Counted from the first letter of the stretch, positions 45,368 through 54,783 are shown. The stretch: 64,000 nucleotides of DNA from CAIPAT01 sp037144075 (GCA_037144075.1 JBAWXM010000001.1:1-64000), one strand, 5' to 3'. Program-made: numbers and translations. The notes: a model not told the origin generated them from the letters alone.

Positions 45368-46153
45368 TTAATCGCGGTCAAAATGATTATTGATGTCACC
45401 TCTGTAGGGTCCTCTAGTGAACGGGGCAAAGAGGTATGGATTGTTGGTAGTGGCATAGGCGGGGGGCGGACAGGTTCCGGGACTTTTCACCGCCGAAACG
45501 TTGCCGCCGACCCAAAGAACATTGACCGCACCTTGATGTCGAGCGTCAATATTAGCGTAGGAGTCTCCATCCGGTGCGTTATAATAGGCGAGCAACGCGT
45601 AGTACCCATAGCGTTGGCCATCAATCCCCAAATAGCTGCTGTGCATCTTTGATGAGTCTAGTGTCAGAATAGTTGCCGATGGTTTTTTAATCTGAGTAAT
45701 CTTGGCCGGAATCTTAGTATTGCCGGAGTAATATGCGGAGCTCCCGAGCCATAAATAATTATAGCCGTAATCCGGATTATCCGCTACGGAGCCTGACCAA
45801 TTACCACTTTTAAAATACCTGGCGTAACCATTGGAAGTACCCGGACATAGCATGATGGAACCATTCACTAAATATTTCATGCTTAACGGATTGTTGCCAT
45901 CCTTTCCCGCAAATACTTTTACCCAATTGGTAGTAGCGCCAGTAGGGCCCTGCAAATGAGGTGGAAAATAGTCATTAAAATCCCCCTGATACTGAGCAAA
46001 CACATTTCCGAGTTGCTTTTGATTGTTGATGCACTGAATGGCGCGCGCTTTCCCTCGGGCTTTGTTGAGAGCAGGCAGCAGCATTGATGCCAGGATTGCG
46101 ATGATGGCGATGACAACCAGCAATTCTATAAGTGTGAATACATGCCTTTTCAT
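45368..46153 (-). CDS. Prepilin-type pseudopilin (module 3)
   Basis: 261 aa from the ATG at 46153; the open frame extends to 46309 but the extra 52 residues are not pilin-like. Leader MKRHV, pilin helix FTLIELLVVIAIIAILAS with Glu5, MLLPALNKARGKA, then a globular domain. The usual H-X9-DG reads RHQGAVNVLWVGGNV, with Gly-Gly for Asp-Gly. Residue -1 is Val. The ribosome-binding site is poor. It lies between a GntR-LacI hybrid regulator and the GC-rich secreted gene, and is bracketed by a 35-bp direct repeat. Confidence 0.83.
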   Translation of the reverse strand: MKRHVFTLIELLVVIAIIAILASMLLPALNKARGKARAIQCINNQKQLGNVFAQYQGDFNDYFPPHLQGPTGATTNWVKVFAGKDGNNPLSMKYLVNGSIMLCPGTSNGYARYFKSGNWSGSVADNPDYGYNYLWLGSSAYYSGNTKIPAKITQIKKPSATILTLDSSKMHSSYLGIDGQRYGYYALLAYYNAPDGDSYANIDARHQGAVNVLWVGGNVSAVKSPGTCPPPAYATTNNPYLFAPFTRGPYRGDINNHFDRD

Positions 46154-46179
46154 TTCTGAGTCTCTTGTATTTGGTTCGT

Positions 46180-46214
46180 AAAGATTTAGTCCCAAAAAGT
46201 TGTTACCCCAGAAA
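46180..46214 (+). repeat. 35-bp direct repeat flanking the module 3 pseudopilin, copy 2
   Basis: AAAGATTTAGTCCCAAAAAG followed by TTGTTACCCCAGAAA, 32 of 35 positions shared with 45215-45249. This copy falls in the leader of the pseudopilin gene, 27-61 bases before its ATG. Confidence 0.7.
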
Positions 46215-46343
46215 AAAGTTGACCTTTTTTTGAGCCGACTAGTTTGTTGTTCATGTTTCATCATCTTTTTTTGAACCCATTCAATTTTATTGTTAACATC
46301 TATTGACAAAAACTACTCATCATTCTGTTGTAATGACTATAAC

Positions 46344-46568
46344 TTAATTCCGTGAGAGATTTTTGTTAATTTTCTCACTTTTGTTTTTTGACTGTTTTTT
46401 TCAGTCGTTGACGGTTGATTTTTGATTAGATTTTACCAAATTTTCTGCCAGTCATGCATCCGGCATGATTTTATTCCGGCAAATGGTTATTTTTCGTCAA
46501 AAACCCAAAAATTTAGATACAATCATCCTGTGGTCTTATTTTTTGCCTCCTGTTTTTGGGTTGATTTT
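46344..46568 (-). repeat. 225-bp regulatory repeat, copy 2 (inverted partner at 36612-36831)
   Basis: Read on the minus strand it covers the last codons and stop of the regulator gene (46523-47653) and then the leader of the pseudopilin operon. It contains the palindrome GACTG-AAAAAAA-CAGTC near 46389-46405, a candidate operator, which is degenerate in the other copy (CGAC-AAAAAAA-CAGT). Conservation outside coding sequence points to a cis-regulatory region. Confidence 0.7.
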
Positions 46569-47653
46569 AGTTCTGTACTTTGTCTTCTGATTAATTTAAA
46601 CGGGATCAGCCGCGGTTTCCCTTTGCTGATGACAGGGTCAAACCATTTATCCGGTTCCTGAAGCATTTCAACCGCCATTTTTGCTGATTTTGCGTAACCG
46701 AAATCGATGGTCGATAGTGGTGGATTCAGCAGCCGCGCGTCCGGATATCCGCTGAGCCCCATCACTGCGACATCTTTCGGAATGCGCAGTTTTAATTCTC
46801 TCAGCGCATCATAAACATAGATAGCGTAGAAATCTGAAAAACACAGGATTGCAGTCGGTCTGGTTGCCTGATTTGAGCAAAACGCTTTAGTCGTCTCAAT
46901 GACATCCGTCCGGTCAAAATTTACTGTACGAATCAATGATTCGTCAGGAGTAACATGGTATTTCTTTAATAATTGCAATGTCTCCTGCAGAGAGTAACCC
47001 CGAAAATTGGAGGTGGAATGGCCGATCAATCCAATACGCTTGTGTCCAAGTTCGGACAGATACGCGATTGCGGCTTCCCAGCCGTCTTTCTCAGTAAAAG
47101 AGATACAAGCGAGGCCTGTATTTTTCGCGTCATCCATCCTGCCGGGGGCAATCACTATTGGAACTCCGGCAGCTCTCATTTTTGCCAGAATTGGCTCATT
47201 GCCGATAAAATAGCTCATCAAAGCAACGATGCCGATGATATGATTGGATTTGGCAAATTCCCGGATATCGGATTCGGAAAACATATTTATCGCGGCATTG
47301 GTCGTTATAAATACCTTTAACTGCTTTTCCGTGGCGTACCGACATATCTCCGGTACAATATAATGCCAAGTCTGTTCAAAGCCGCTATCCGTACCGTGAA
47401 TTACCATGATGGTGGCAGCGTCCGTAGTTGCGCCGTCCGGATATACAAACGTGCCTTTGCCGCGAATCCGCTTTATAAATCCCTCCTGCTCCAATTGGTA
47501 GAGCGAAGCCCGTAGCGTTATCCTGCCTACTCCGAGTTTCCTGGACAGTTCCGGCTCGGAAGGCAGTTTTCTTCCCGATTGTAACCTGCCGGAAGTGATA
47601 TCCCGCTTGAGCATAAGATAAATTTTGTCTTTTTTAAATTCTAGCATTTCCAT
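46523..47653 (-). CDS. GntR-LacI hybrid transcriptional regulator (module 3)
   Basis: 376 aa. N-terminal GntR winged helix (ITSGRLQSGRKLPSEPELSR, then IKRIRGKGTFVYPDG) joined to a LacI-type sugar sensor (IGLIGHSTSNFRGYSLQETL, KDVAVMGLSGYPDARLLNPP). GGAG lies seven bases before the ATG at 47653. Its 3' end and downstream leader are shared with the region before the GH4 gene, so it may control both loci. A sigma-70 promoter lies upstream. Confidence 0.88.
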   Translation of the reverse strand: MEMLEFKKDKIYLMLKRDITSGRLQSGRKLPSEPELSRKLGVGRITLRASLYQLEQEGFIKRIRGKGTFVYPDGATTDAATIMVIHGTDSGFEQTWHYIVPEICRYATEKQLKVFITTNAAINMFSESDIREFAKSNHIIGIVALMSYFIGNEPILAKMRAAGVPIVIAPGRMDDAKNTGLACISFTEKDGWEAAIAYLSELGHKRIGLIGHSTSNFRGYSLQETLQLLKKYHVTPDESLIRTVNFDRTDVIETTKAFCSNQATRPTAILCFSDFYAIYVYDALRELKLRIPKDVAVMGLSGYPDARLLNPPLSTIDFGYAKSAKMAVEMLQEPDKWFDPVISKGKPRLIPFKLIRRQSTELKSTQKQEAKNKTTG

Positions 47654-47980
47654 ACTTTAACTCCTGACCAAAGCTCTTCGCATGTTCTATCATGTTCTAT
47701 AATATATGAAAATAGCAAAAAAGTCAATAAGCGGTTATCACAAACCAGCAAAAAAGAATGAAAATAAATTTTAAAAGTGGAAAAATATCGATCAGCCGTT
47801 GTGCCGCAAATAGCTCGTTAGCCAATCTTGCAATCCAGTTTATACAGAAACTGTTTCACCCGCATTTATACATCAAGAGAGTATGCTCGACGACGCATAT
47901 TGTCCATTGGCGTAATTAAAACATTTTCAATCTGCATTGCATAAGTGGCGAACTTCAGTATCATTTAAAGTTTTGTGCTC
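47654..47980. other. Spacer upstream of the module 3 regulator
   Basis: Holds the promoter listed at 47699-47727, an upstream AT-rich tract (AAAAAAGAATGAAAATAA at 47751-47768) shared with the other regulator promoters at 51.8 and 54.8 kb, and near 47914-47934 a partial copy of the AAAACATTTTCAATC block also found at 42.47 kb. No gene. Confidence 0.5.
47699..47727 (-). promoter_or_regulatory. Promoter of the module 3 regulator
   Basis: On the minus strand TTGACT (47722-47727), 17 bases, TATTAT (47699-47704), 46 bases before the ATG. Its layout and upstream A-rich block resemble the promoters at 51730-51758 and 54784-54811. Confidence 0.65.
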
Positions 47981-49708
47981 TTACTTGCATATCAGATCAA
48001 TGTCAACAAAATAAGGAGTGACTTGAATTGCATCAATCAGTAATTCATCAGGCGATATAATTCCAGCTTGATTGGCATCGCTCACGGTTAAAATACAATC
48101 ACCGCCGGTATAACGGAATACTATTTTTACACTGTTCCAATATTTTTCCGGTTTAGTGAAATCGGGGAATACACGTTCGGTCTTACTGATAATTTCACAG
48201 TTTGTTAGATTTACATTAAGGCAATATTTGTTATAACCATTAATTCCTGGAACTGTAACGTTAGTCATCAATGAATACATCTTACCAGCTTCCAGATTTT
48301 TTAGCGGTTGGCTAATACTATTAACACTATTTTTATTTTTCATAAAGCTAAGCAACCGCAAGCGGTTGCCCGGGAAATAAAAACCTGTAAAATTCCACTC
48401 TTTGGGCCCCTTTATGCTGACACTTTTTTCACTAGCCATATTTACCGTCCAATTTTCTAATTTATTGCTCCAGTCGGGATTAGTCAAAATTTTTGGTTCA
48501 ATCACAAAGCCATATTGCTGCGAAAGCATCGTGGTATTGCCTTCAATGGCATAATGACGCAGAAGCGCTGCATACCAGCGTAATATTTCCGGGTCAGTAT
48601 AGTGCGCCCTCCAAAACGATAACCCCATCACCCCTTTGACTGCGGGATTATTAGCAAAAAGATGCATCTGCATATCTAAAAAAACTTTGAAATCCACATT
48701 GTAGTTCAAGTTGGCATACTCAAAAATGGCAGGACAAATCATGATATTCTTGAAAGCTTCGGAATTAATTTTCAAGAAGCCGGACAGCCGATCAGTAATG
48801 CGACCATTTAACTCATTAAGATAGTTATCATTTGAGTTGGCGTAGGCCTCCCAGACTAATACTCCATTACCGGCAATTATAGCATCCAGCAGGGGTTTAT
48901 TATCGATAATTCTGCTATTCCATGGTATCCCCAAAAAGGCGTAAAACCTGACTTTCTTGTTTTTGTCCACAAAAGTACGGATATCCGATATGGTTTGCGG
49001 TTCAAAACCCAGACCTGGCTGGGTATAGCCAAAATCAGCAGTATCCCCTTTGTGCCCGGACGGAGTTACAAATTCGTCAACTATAATGCCGTTTAGATTG
49101 GGACGCTTGTCACTCTCCGTCAACCATGTGGTTAAACGGCCATTTACATTCTTAATCAAGTCAGACATAGCGATAACTTTTTTGTCCTCTCGCTGCCATT
49201 GTGCAAGTTCAGGATTGACCGGAGTATTACATATAACCGCGTTAAAATTCCGCAATACTGTTTGGCGTAAATAATTCCAGTTGTATAAATACAATCCTTC
49301 TCGATAATTTTTCTTATCGGTAGTAAGTAAGTAAGGATCACTTGCGGGGGCGCTGAAATTACCATTCATAGAACAAAATAAAATTTCTGGTACGGTACGT
49401 ACAACTAATGGAGAGGCAAGATCATTTCCAGTAACTGTGTAACGTCCCATGGGCAGTTCGGCAAAACCTTCCCCTCTATCCATTGTCACCGTGTATTCTT
49501 TGGTACAGCTTAGCTTTAACGAAGCAACAGTTTGAGAAGTTTTAAAATAAACCCACCCATGACGCGGATTATCAAAGGTAACGACACTATCGTTATTACT
49601 AATTTTTAGATCAAGTAACAATTGGCTAAAATTATTGTCCCCAAAAATTTTTACGCTGTTAAGCATCATTCCTAGAATCAATACAAGTAAAAACCAGTTC
49701 TTTCTCAT
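47981..49708 (-). CDS. Secreted TIM-barrel-like protein, unassigned glycosidase candidate (module 4)
   Basis: About 575 aa. The ATG at 49708 is preferred to that at 49741 because it opens directly into a signal peptide (MRKNWFLLVLILGMMLNSVK). A beta-rich N-terminal domain of 90 residues is followed by a probable TIM barrel (YLYNWNYLRQTVLRNFNAVI, LNGIIVDEFVTPSG with a candidate acidic pair, IMICPAIFEYANLN, GVMGLSFWRAHYTD). The last 170 residues look like a carbohydrate-binding beta-sandwich (LENWTVNMASEKSVSIKGPK). I recognise no established family. It follows the pseudopilin of its module by 150 bases. Confidence 0.65.
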   Translation of the reverse strand: MRKNWFLLVLILGMMLNSVKIFGDNNFSQLLLDLKISNNDSVVTFDNPRHGWVYFKTSQTVASLKLSCTKEYTVTMDRGEGFAELPMGRYTVTGNDLASPLVVRTVPEILFCSMNGNFSAPASDPYLLTTDKKNYREGLYLYNWNYLRQTVLRNFNAVICNTPVNPELAQWQREDKKVIAMSDLIKNVNGRLTTWLTESDKRPNLNGIIVDEFVTPSGHKGDTADFGYTQPGLGFEPQTISDIRTFVDKNKKVRFYAFLGIPWNSRIIDNKPLLDAIIAGNGVLVWEAYANSNDNYLNELNGRITDRLSGFLKINSEAFKNIMICPAIFEYANLNYNVDFKVFLDMQMHLFANNPAVKGVMGLSFWRAHYTDPEILRWYAALLRHYAIEGNTTMLSQQYGFVIEPKILTNPDWSNKLENWTVNMASEKSVSIKGPKEWNFTGFYFPGNRLRLLSFMKNKNSVNSISQPLKNLEAGKMYSLMTNVTVPGINGYNKYCLNVNLTNCEIISKTERVFPDFTKPEKYWNSVKIVFRYTGGDCILTVSDANQAGIISPDELLIDAIQVTPYFVDIDLICK

Positions 49709-49857
49709 TTGCCATTCTTTCTTTTGTTGCGTTACTCTCATTATTTTTTAAATTTATGCTTTCCCAATAAACTACCATAATACCGGGATATTTTTCCCTG
49801 ACTTATGTTAATTTCATTTTACCATTAACTTCATAAAAAAAGATTTATCAAAATCTA

Positions 49858-50550
49858 TTACGGTAGTTGTCCAAGCTCTTTGACGCCTTTAATTGGATCC
49901 CAGAATAAATAAACACTAGCGCTGCCATAAGGATAATTGGTTGCAGATTTTACTACTAGATCAAAAGACTCCGATTTAACATGTCCATCGCAGTAAACTG
50001 CGTTAATCATTTTGCCATGCCGCGCTAGGTCAGTAAGCAAATAATCATAAGCCGCAGCACCAGTAAAATATGGGGGCGCTATAGATGAGTTAGGAGTCGC
50101 GCTAGTTATCTTAAATCGACCTCCATCCATAATAAGCATGTGTTTCGCTGGTGTTTTAATTTTGGCAATAGCAAGCTCGGCTACAAAATGATTAATTGCA
50201 TAACTCGTGTTGTGGCCGCTTAAGTTAGGATTTACATAAGCCGGGCATTGGTAGATCATTTTATTTTTAGCTAAATCATCGAGACCCAAAAGTGGCGAAG
50301 TAAGAGCGACCCAGTTGGTAGTGTTCCACAAAGGGGAGCTATATCGGGTATCGTTGCAATACGGCATATATTTAGTGTTATCGGCATACATTTGACTAGC
50401 TAAACCTATATTTTTCAGGTTGCTAACGCATGCAATTGAACGAGCTTTTATCCGCGCATTGTTAAGCGCAGGCAGCAGCATCGCCGCAAGAATTGCTATA
50501 ATAGCAATCACTACCAAGAGTTCTATAAGTGTAAAATTATTGTTTTTCAT
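49858..50550 (-). CDS. Prepilin-type pseudopilin (module 4)
   Basis: 230 aa. Leader MKNNN, helix FTLIELLVVIAIIAILAA with Glu5, MLLPALNNARIKA, and a globular domain with the exact H-X9-DG signature (RHGKMINAVYCDGHVKS). Residue -1 is Asn. GGGAGG precedes the ATG at normal spacing. It stands between a LacI regulator (169 bases upstream) and the unassigned secreted protein. Confidence 0.86.
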   Translation of the reverse strand: MKNNNFTLIELLVVIAIIAILAAMLLPALNNARIKARSIACVSNLKNIGLASQMYADNTKYMPYCNDTRYSSPLWNTTNWVALTSPLLGLDDLAKNKMIYQCPAYVNPNLSGHNTSYAINHFVAELAIAKIKTPAKHMLIMDGGRFKITSATPNSSIAPPYFTGAAAYDYLLTDLARHGKMINAVYCDGHVKSESFDLVVKSATNYPYGSASVYLFWDPIKGVKELGQLP

Positions 50551-50603
50551 AGTAAAAGCCTCCCAATTTAACGTGTTTTATTTTTTTATTTCGTAAGCGT
50601 CTA

Positions 50604-50632
50604 ATTATAACAAATTAGCTTCGCAAAGCTAA
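50604..50632 (-). promoter_or_regulatory. Pseudopilin promoter with palindromic operator candidate
   Basis: TATAAT (50604-50609, minus strand) lies 54 bases before the ATG. Immediately upstream is the 18-bp palindrome TTAGCTT-TGCG-AAGCTAA (50615-50632), which would cover the -35 region. A LacI dimer bound there would block the promoter. Confidence 0.55.
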
Positions 50633-50719
50633 CTTAGAAGAAAACAATTCTTTTAGAACTTAAGGTCTTCTATTTTTTGCCATTCATATTTATTTGTAAT
50701 GGTACTCCAATTTATTGCT

Positions 50720-51694
50720 CTATGCTTTAAACAAATTTTTCACGGAATCACGGATTATCAATCTGTTTGGCAACATTTTTATCTGAAACGAAAGTTCTTT
50801 ATTGCTGGTCTTCTGGGTTACCTGCCGGATCAGCTCCAGCATCTCATCCGCGATGGCAAAAACATCCTGATCGATGGTGGTCTGAGGAGGTGAAAGCCAA
50901 CGGGAAAGTTCATCTTTTTCATAGCCGATCACAGACAAATCTTCCGGTATTCTGACATTCAGCAGGTTCAGACAGTAGGCTGCCTCGGCGGTCAGGCTTT
51001 CCCCGCTGATAATCAATGCTGTAGGGTGATCCTTCAGCAGAATTGCTATCAATTCAACTAGAGACTGCTTCTTGGGGTAGTATACGTATTCCTTTAACGG
51101 CTGAAGGCTATGCTTTGTCATGGTTTCCACATACCCGCGCAGCCGTTCATGCCCAGCCCATATGTCAATCCTATCCAGTAAAAGCGTAATCCGCTTATGC
51201 CCGTTTTCGATCAAATGTTCAGTTGCCAATTCGATCCCCTGTGCATGGTCGGAACGAACCAAGTGGCAGTATTGGCTTTTAAGATTGACTGCCAGCAGAG
51301 GTATCGGCAATTTTCTGAACCTGGCTTCTTCCAGTTCAAGTTTTTTCTCGTCGATAATTAAAATCGCTGCTTTAGTATGTGGTCCCAGCAGCTCGACATC
51401 TTTAAGTTCAACCGTTCTGACTTGATAACCGAAACGCGTAAATTCCGTAATTATCGCTATTACTAGCATTAGATAAAATCCGTCAAGAGCCCTGAATTTG
51501 TTCATGCTGTCAACAACAATCGCGATATTCTCCTGCGCCGCAACCTGTTTCGGCATGTAATTCATTTCTCGTGCAAAATGAAGAATCTGCTCCTTCACGC
51601 TATTACTAACACCAGCTCTACGATTAAAAACACGCGATACGGTAGCTTTGGACACCCCGCACTTTTCTGCAATCAAATTTATATTAGCTTTCAT
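50720..51694 (-). CDS. LacI-family transcriptional regulator (module 4)
   Basis: 324 aa. Helix-turn-helix MKANINLIAEKCGVSKATVS with VSRVFNRRAGVSNSVKEQIL and hinge LHFAREMNYMPKQVA; then the sugar-sensor domain with AIVVDS, GHKRITLLLDRID and LSVIGYEKDELSRWLSPPQTT. The first 50 codons and promoter recur as a degraded copy at 54600-54850. It probably controls the pseudopilin and secreted protein downstream, through the palindrome at 50615-50632. Confidence 0.92.
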   Translation of the reverse strand: MKANINLIAEKCGVSKATVSRVFNRRAGVSNSVKEQILHFAREMNYMPKQVAAQENIAIVVDSMNKFRALDGFYLMLVIAIITEFTRFGYQVRTVELKDVELLGPHTKAAILIIDEKKLELEEARFRKLPIPLLAVNLKSQYCHLVRSDHAQGIELATEHLIENGHKRITLLLDRIDIWAGHERLRGYVETMTKHSLQPLKEYVYYPKKQSLVELIAILLKDHPTALIISGESLTAEAAYCLNLLNVRIPEDLSVIGYEKDELSRWLSPPQTTIDQDVFAIADEMLELIRQVTQKTSNKELSFQIKMLPNRLIIRDSVKNLFKA

Positions 51695-51729
51695 AAATAC
51701 AATACCTTTAACGAAACCTTTTCTATGTT

Positions 51730-51758
51730 ATTATAAACCATTCCATTAAAAAAGTCTA
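51730..51758 (-). promoter_or_regulatory. Promoter of the module 4 LacI gene
   Basis: Minus strand TAGACT (51753-51758), 17 bases, TATAAT (51730-51735), 36 bases before the ATG. The same region is preserved before the LacI remnant at 54.8 kb. Confidence 0.65.
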
Positions 51759-51848
51759 TAGGCTTTTTTAATAATCAGCAAAAAAAACTAAAAATAATTC
51801 AGCACCAGTTTAAAAATAATTGATGCATCGCTAAATTCTTCTTTGAAT

Positions 51849-54416
51849 TCACGAGAGAATTTCGTTGATCAGTCCTCTTTTATTCTTGACAGTTTCGTCA
51901 CGTTTCCCAGACATCTCTCTAATATGAACAATAATATCATTCAATGACGAAGATAAAATATTTTCAGTCAGATCTTTTTCAAAGCGTAAAACTTTCTCGT
52001 CCCCTGGCATCAGATCAAAAAAATTGTCATCCGGCAGAAAAGCATCAGCATCGATTCTTACGCTAAAAGCAGGAATATTTGTTTGGATTTTTAACTCTCT
52101 CCTGCTACAGGAGGTAATTTTTATTTTCGGTCTCTGAACTGATTTTCTCTCCCAGTAAAATGGCGCAAATCTGAATTCTTCACCGCTTAACCCCTTATAT
52201 GAACTGAAAAGTTTAGTCCTGCGTGACACGATTTCCCCATTATTATTTTTCAATGTGGCACAAACAAATGACGCCAGTGATTCCCAAGGCCAGGAACATG
52301 TGGTATTGAAATATCCTACTTTCATTGAAGTTCCAGATTTTATGGAAACATTTTTCGCATAACCAGCGTCCAGACATCCTGCGGTAAACATATATCTGCC
52401 GTAATCCACTATTCCCTTGAATACTTCTTTTGAAAGATTGCTCACCCACACGGAAAGTCCCCCTTCCTCATCTTTTAGCGAAACGGAAATCGGCGAGAAA
52501 GCGCGTTTCATGTAATAAAACATTGCCTTTCGGCGCAGGTAATAATCATGCACTGTCCAGCCGGAAGTAGGCCAGCAATCATTGTACATCCAGAATAACG
52601 CACCGGAACATATCCTGATATTGCGTCGGTAAGCGTCAACCATTGACGCCATATGCTCCCCGTGCAGCCGCTGTACGGCTTCTATGTACATTGGCAGTGG
52701 AAGCTTTTCCGGGGTTAAAGTTATATATTTTTTTGCCACGGCAAGCTCGCGCGTTTCAAATAAATCATTGCAATGATGCCGATATACGGGCGATTCCAAA
52801 GACAGGTTTTCCGGCGAAAGGTACTGTTTTACAGATTCAATATCGGGCGGGGAATTCCAGCAGTAAAACTCTGTCATCATTCTGCCGATGGCGGAAGTTC
52901 CTATGCGAATGTCCGTATTCTCTTCGTTAGTCAAGCCAGCCAGCAGATTATGCGTATCGCCCTCTTGATCACTACGCTGAAATCTCCCACCATAAGGACT
53001 GGCTGATCGATAAATTGCTCCAGGAATGAATTTTTTGATCATTTCCGGCAATGCTTTGTCCCATATTCTCGCCCCGTAAAAATGAGGAATGCGAACCGAA
53101 TATACGTCTTCATAGGCATCATGGATTTCATTGTTCCCGCACCACATTACAATCGATGGGTGATTTCTCAGAATTTTTATACTCTTTTCGGCTTCCTCAA
53201 GACAGTTGGCAAAAAACTTTTCATCATCGTCGGGATAAAGAGCGCATGCATACATAAAATCCTGCCAAATCATGATACCCATTTCATCGCATAAATCATA
53301 GAACTTTCTAGATTCATAGATGCCGCCGCCCCAAACTCTTAACATGTTAAAGTTACAATTAATTGCCTCCCTTAATAGATATTCTCGCTTTGCATCGCCT
53401 ATCCGCGCAACGATTGAATCTGCGGGAACCCAGTTTGCGCCTTTACAGAATACTCTATGTCCGTTAACTTCCAAAACAAAGCTCCTCCCCCCTTCCTTGA
53501 GTGGTTTTTGCAGTAACCTTATTTTCCTTATTCCAAACCGGGTATGCCATATTTTGCTTGCAGCAGGAACCACAATCTCAAAAACATAAAGCTTCGGGCT
53601 TCCCGCGCCGACAGGAAACCAAAGGACCGGATTATTGATTATAAAGATATTTTCATTCAACCCCTTCTTGAGTTTAATGTTTCTGGAGCATACAACCTTC
53701 TCGTCAAGAGAAATTCTCAATTCCGCATCTATGCCGATATCATTTACAGGGTTGAAAGTAAAGGAAGTACAGATTCTGGCAGTCTTAAGATTCTGGTTCA
53801 GCACTGATGATGCATGAATATCCTCCATATAGCCAAGCTCCGTAACTTCAAGTTTCACTTCTCGCCAAATACCGCAAGTTATCAACCGGGGCGCCCAATC
53901 CCATTTGAAGCAAAACTGTGGCTTGCGAAGCCATATCCGCCGGTATGAATTATCAGTTCCGGCGTATCTTGCAATATCTTTCGTTGCCACAGTATCAAGA
54001 CCGTTACTGATCTTTACCAGAAGGGTATTGCAATCTTTCTTTAATGCAGAAGAGACATCAAATTTATGTGGAACAAAGGCATTCTCCGTTTTTCCGAGAA
54101 AATATCCGTTCAGATAAATTTCCGCAATACAATCAAGTCCGTCGAATACCAGCATTGCCGTAAAATCATTTTTGGGCATATCAAAATTAAATTTCTTTCG
54201 ATAGCACCAAAGGCGATTTTCAATTTTTTCAGTTTCATCCGTTCCCAAATCGTGCAGCGGCTCAGTCATTAGTCCATTATTAATGAGGTCAAGATGTACA
54301 TCGCCGGGAACTTCCGCCTTGAACCATTTACCGCCGGGAACAAAATCGCGGATGCCGTTTTTCTGCACCGGTTCTTGCCAGTTAAATTCCCACGTTCCAT
54401 TAAGTATAATATCCAT
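51849..54416 (-). CDS. Beta-mannosidase-type glycoside hydrolase family 2
   Basis: 855 aa, the usual length for GH2 beta-mannosidases. Sugar-binding domain at 1-190 (LNGTWEFNWQEP; FKWDWAPRLITCGIWR is characteristic of mannosidases), Ig-like domain, TIM barrel from about 310 with acid/base Glu430 (MWCGNNEIHDAYED) and nucleophile Glu516 (MMTEFYCWNSPP), then C-terminal beta domains. No signal peptide, so it should act in the cytoplasm on imported mannosides. A LacI remnant and its intact-looking promoter lie upstream, so the gene may have lost its local regulator. Confidence 0.9.
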   Translation of the reverse strand: MDIILNGTWEFNWQEPVQKNGIRDFVPGGKWFKAEVPGDVHLDLINNGLMTEPLHDLGTDETEKIENRLWCYRKKFNFDMPKNDFTAMLVFDGLDCIAEIYLNGYFLGKTENAFVPHKFDVSSALKKDCNTLLVKISNGLDTVATKDIARYAGTDNSYRRIWLRKPQFCFKWDWAPRLITCGIWREVKLEVTELGYMEDIHASSVLNQNLKTARICTSFTFNPVNDIGIDAELRISLDEKVVCSRNIKLKKGLNENIFIINNPVLWFPVGAGSPKLYVFEIVVPAASKIWHTRFGIRKIRLLQKPLKEGGRSFVLEVNGHRVFCKGANWVPADSIVARIGDAKREYLLREAINCNFNMLRVWGGGIYESRKFYDLCDEMGIMIWQDFMYACALYPDDDEKFFANCLEEAEKSIKILRNHPSIVMWCGNNEIHDAYEDVYSVRIPHFYGARIWDKALPEMIKKFIPGAIYRSASPYGGRFQRSDQEGDTHNLLAGLTNEENTDIRIGTSAIGRMMTEFYCWNSPPDIESVKQYLSPENLSLESPVYRHHCNDLFETRELAVAKKYITLTPEKLPLPMYIEAVQRLHGEHMASMVDAYRRNIRICSGALFWMYNDCWPTSGWTVHDYYLRRKAMFYYMKRAFSPISVSLKDEEGGLSVWVSNLSKEVFKGIVDYGRYMFTAGCLDAGYAKNVSIKSGTSMKVGYFNTTCSWPWESLASFVCATLKNNNGEIVSRRTKLFSSYKGLSGEEFRFAPFYWERKSVQRPKIKITSCSRRELKIQTNIPAFSVRIDADAFLPDDNFFDLMPGDEKVLRFEKDLTENILSSSLNDIIVHIREMSGKRDETVKNKRGLINEILS

Positions 54417-54599
54417 AATTGCATTCTCCAGTTTACAGTTAAAATTTACAATCCCAAAGGCGTCCTCTGGGCGGTTGTGCCATCGCCTGGGGGCGCAGAA
54501 TCACCTTGTAACCAAACCTATCCTATAGTACATCAAAATTACAAGTTCATATCATCATGTATAATGGCATTACATGTCATGAACCTGACCAATTTGGTA

Positions 54600-54755
54600 A
54601 TACCACTTCATGTAATTGATTGCTCTTGCAAAATGAAGAATCTGCTCCAGCACCCCATTAACTAATACCGACTCTACGATTAAATACACGCAAAACGGTA
54701 GCTGCGCTCCTTTGCATTTACCTGTGATCATATATATTTAGCCCTAATAAATATA
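54600..54755 (-). pseudogene. LacI-family regulator 5' remnant
   Basis: Roughly the first 50 codons of a LacI gene, clearly homologous at DNA level to 51556-51694: blocks TCTACGATTAAA(A/T)ACACGC and GCAAAATGAAGAATCTGCTC are nearly identical. The start codon is lost (CTA/TAA where the intact gene has CAT on the plus strand), indels disrupt the frame, and the rest of the gene is absent. The preserved promoter lies upstream. Confidence 0.75.
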
Positions 54756-54783
54756 ATACTCACAGAGAAACCATTTCTATATT

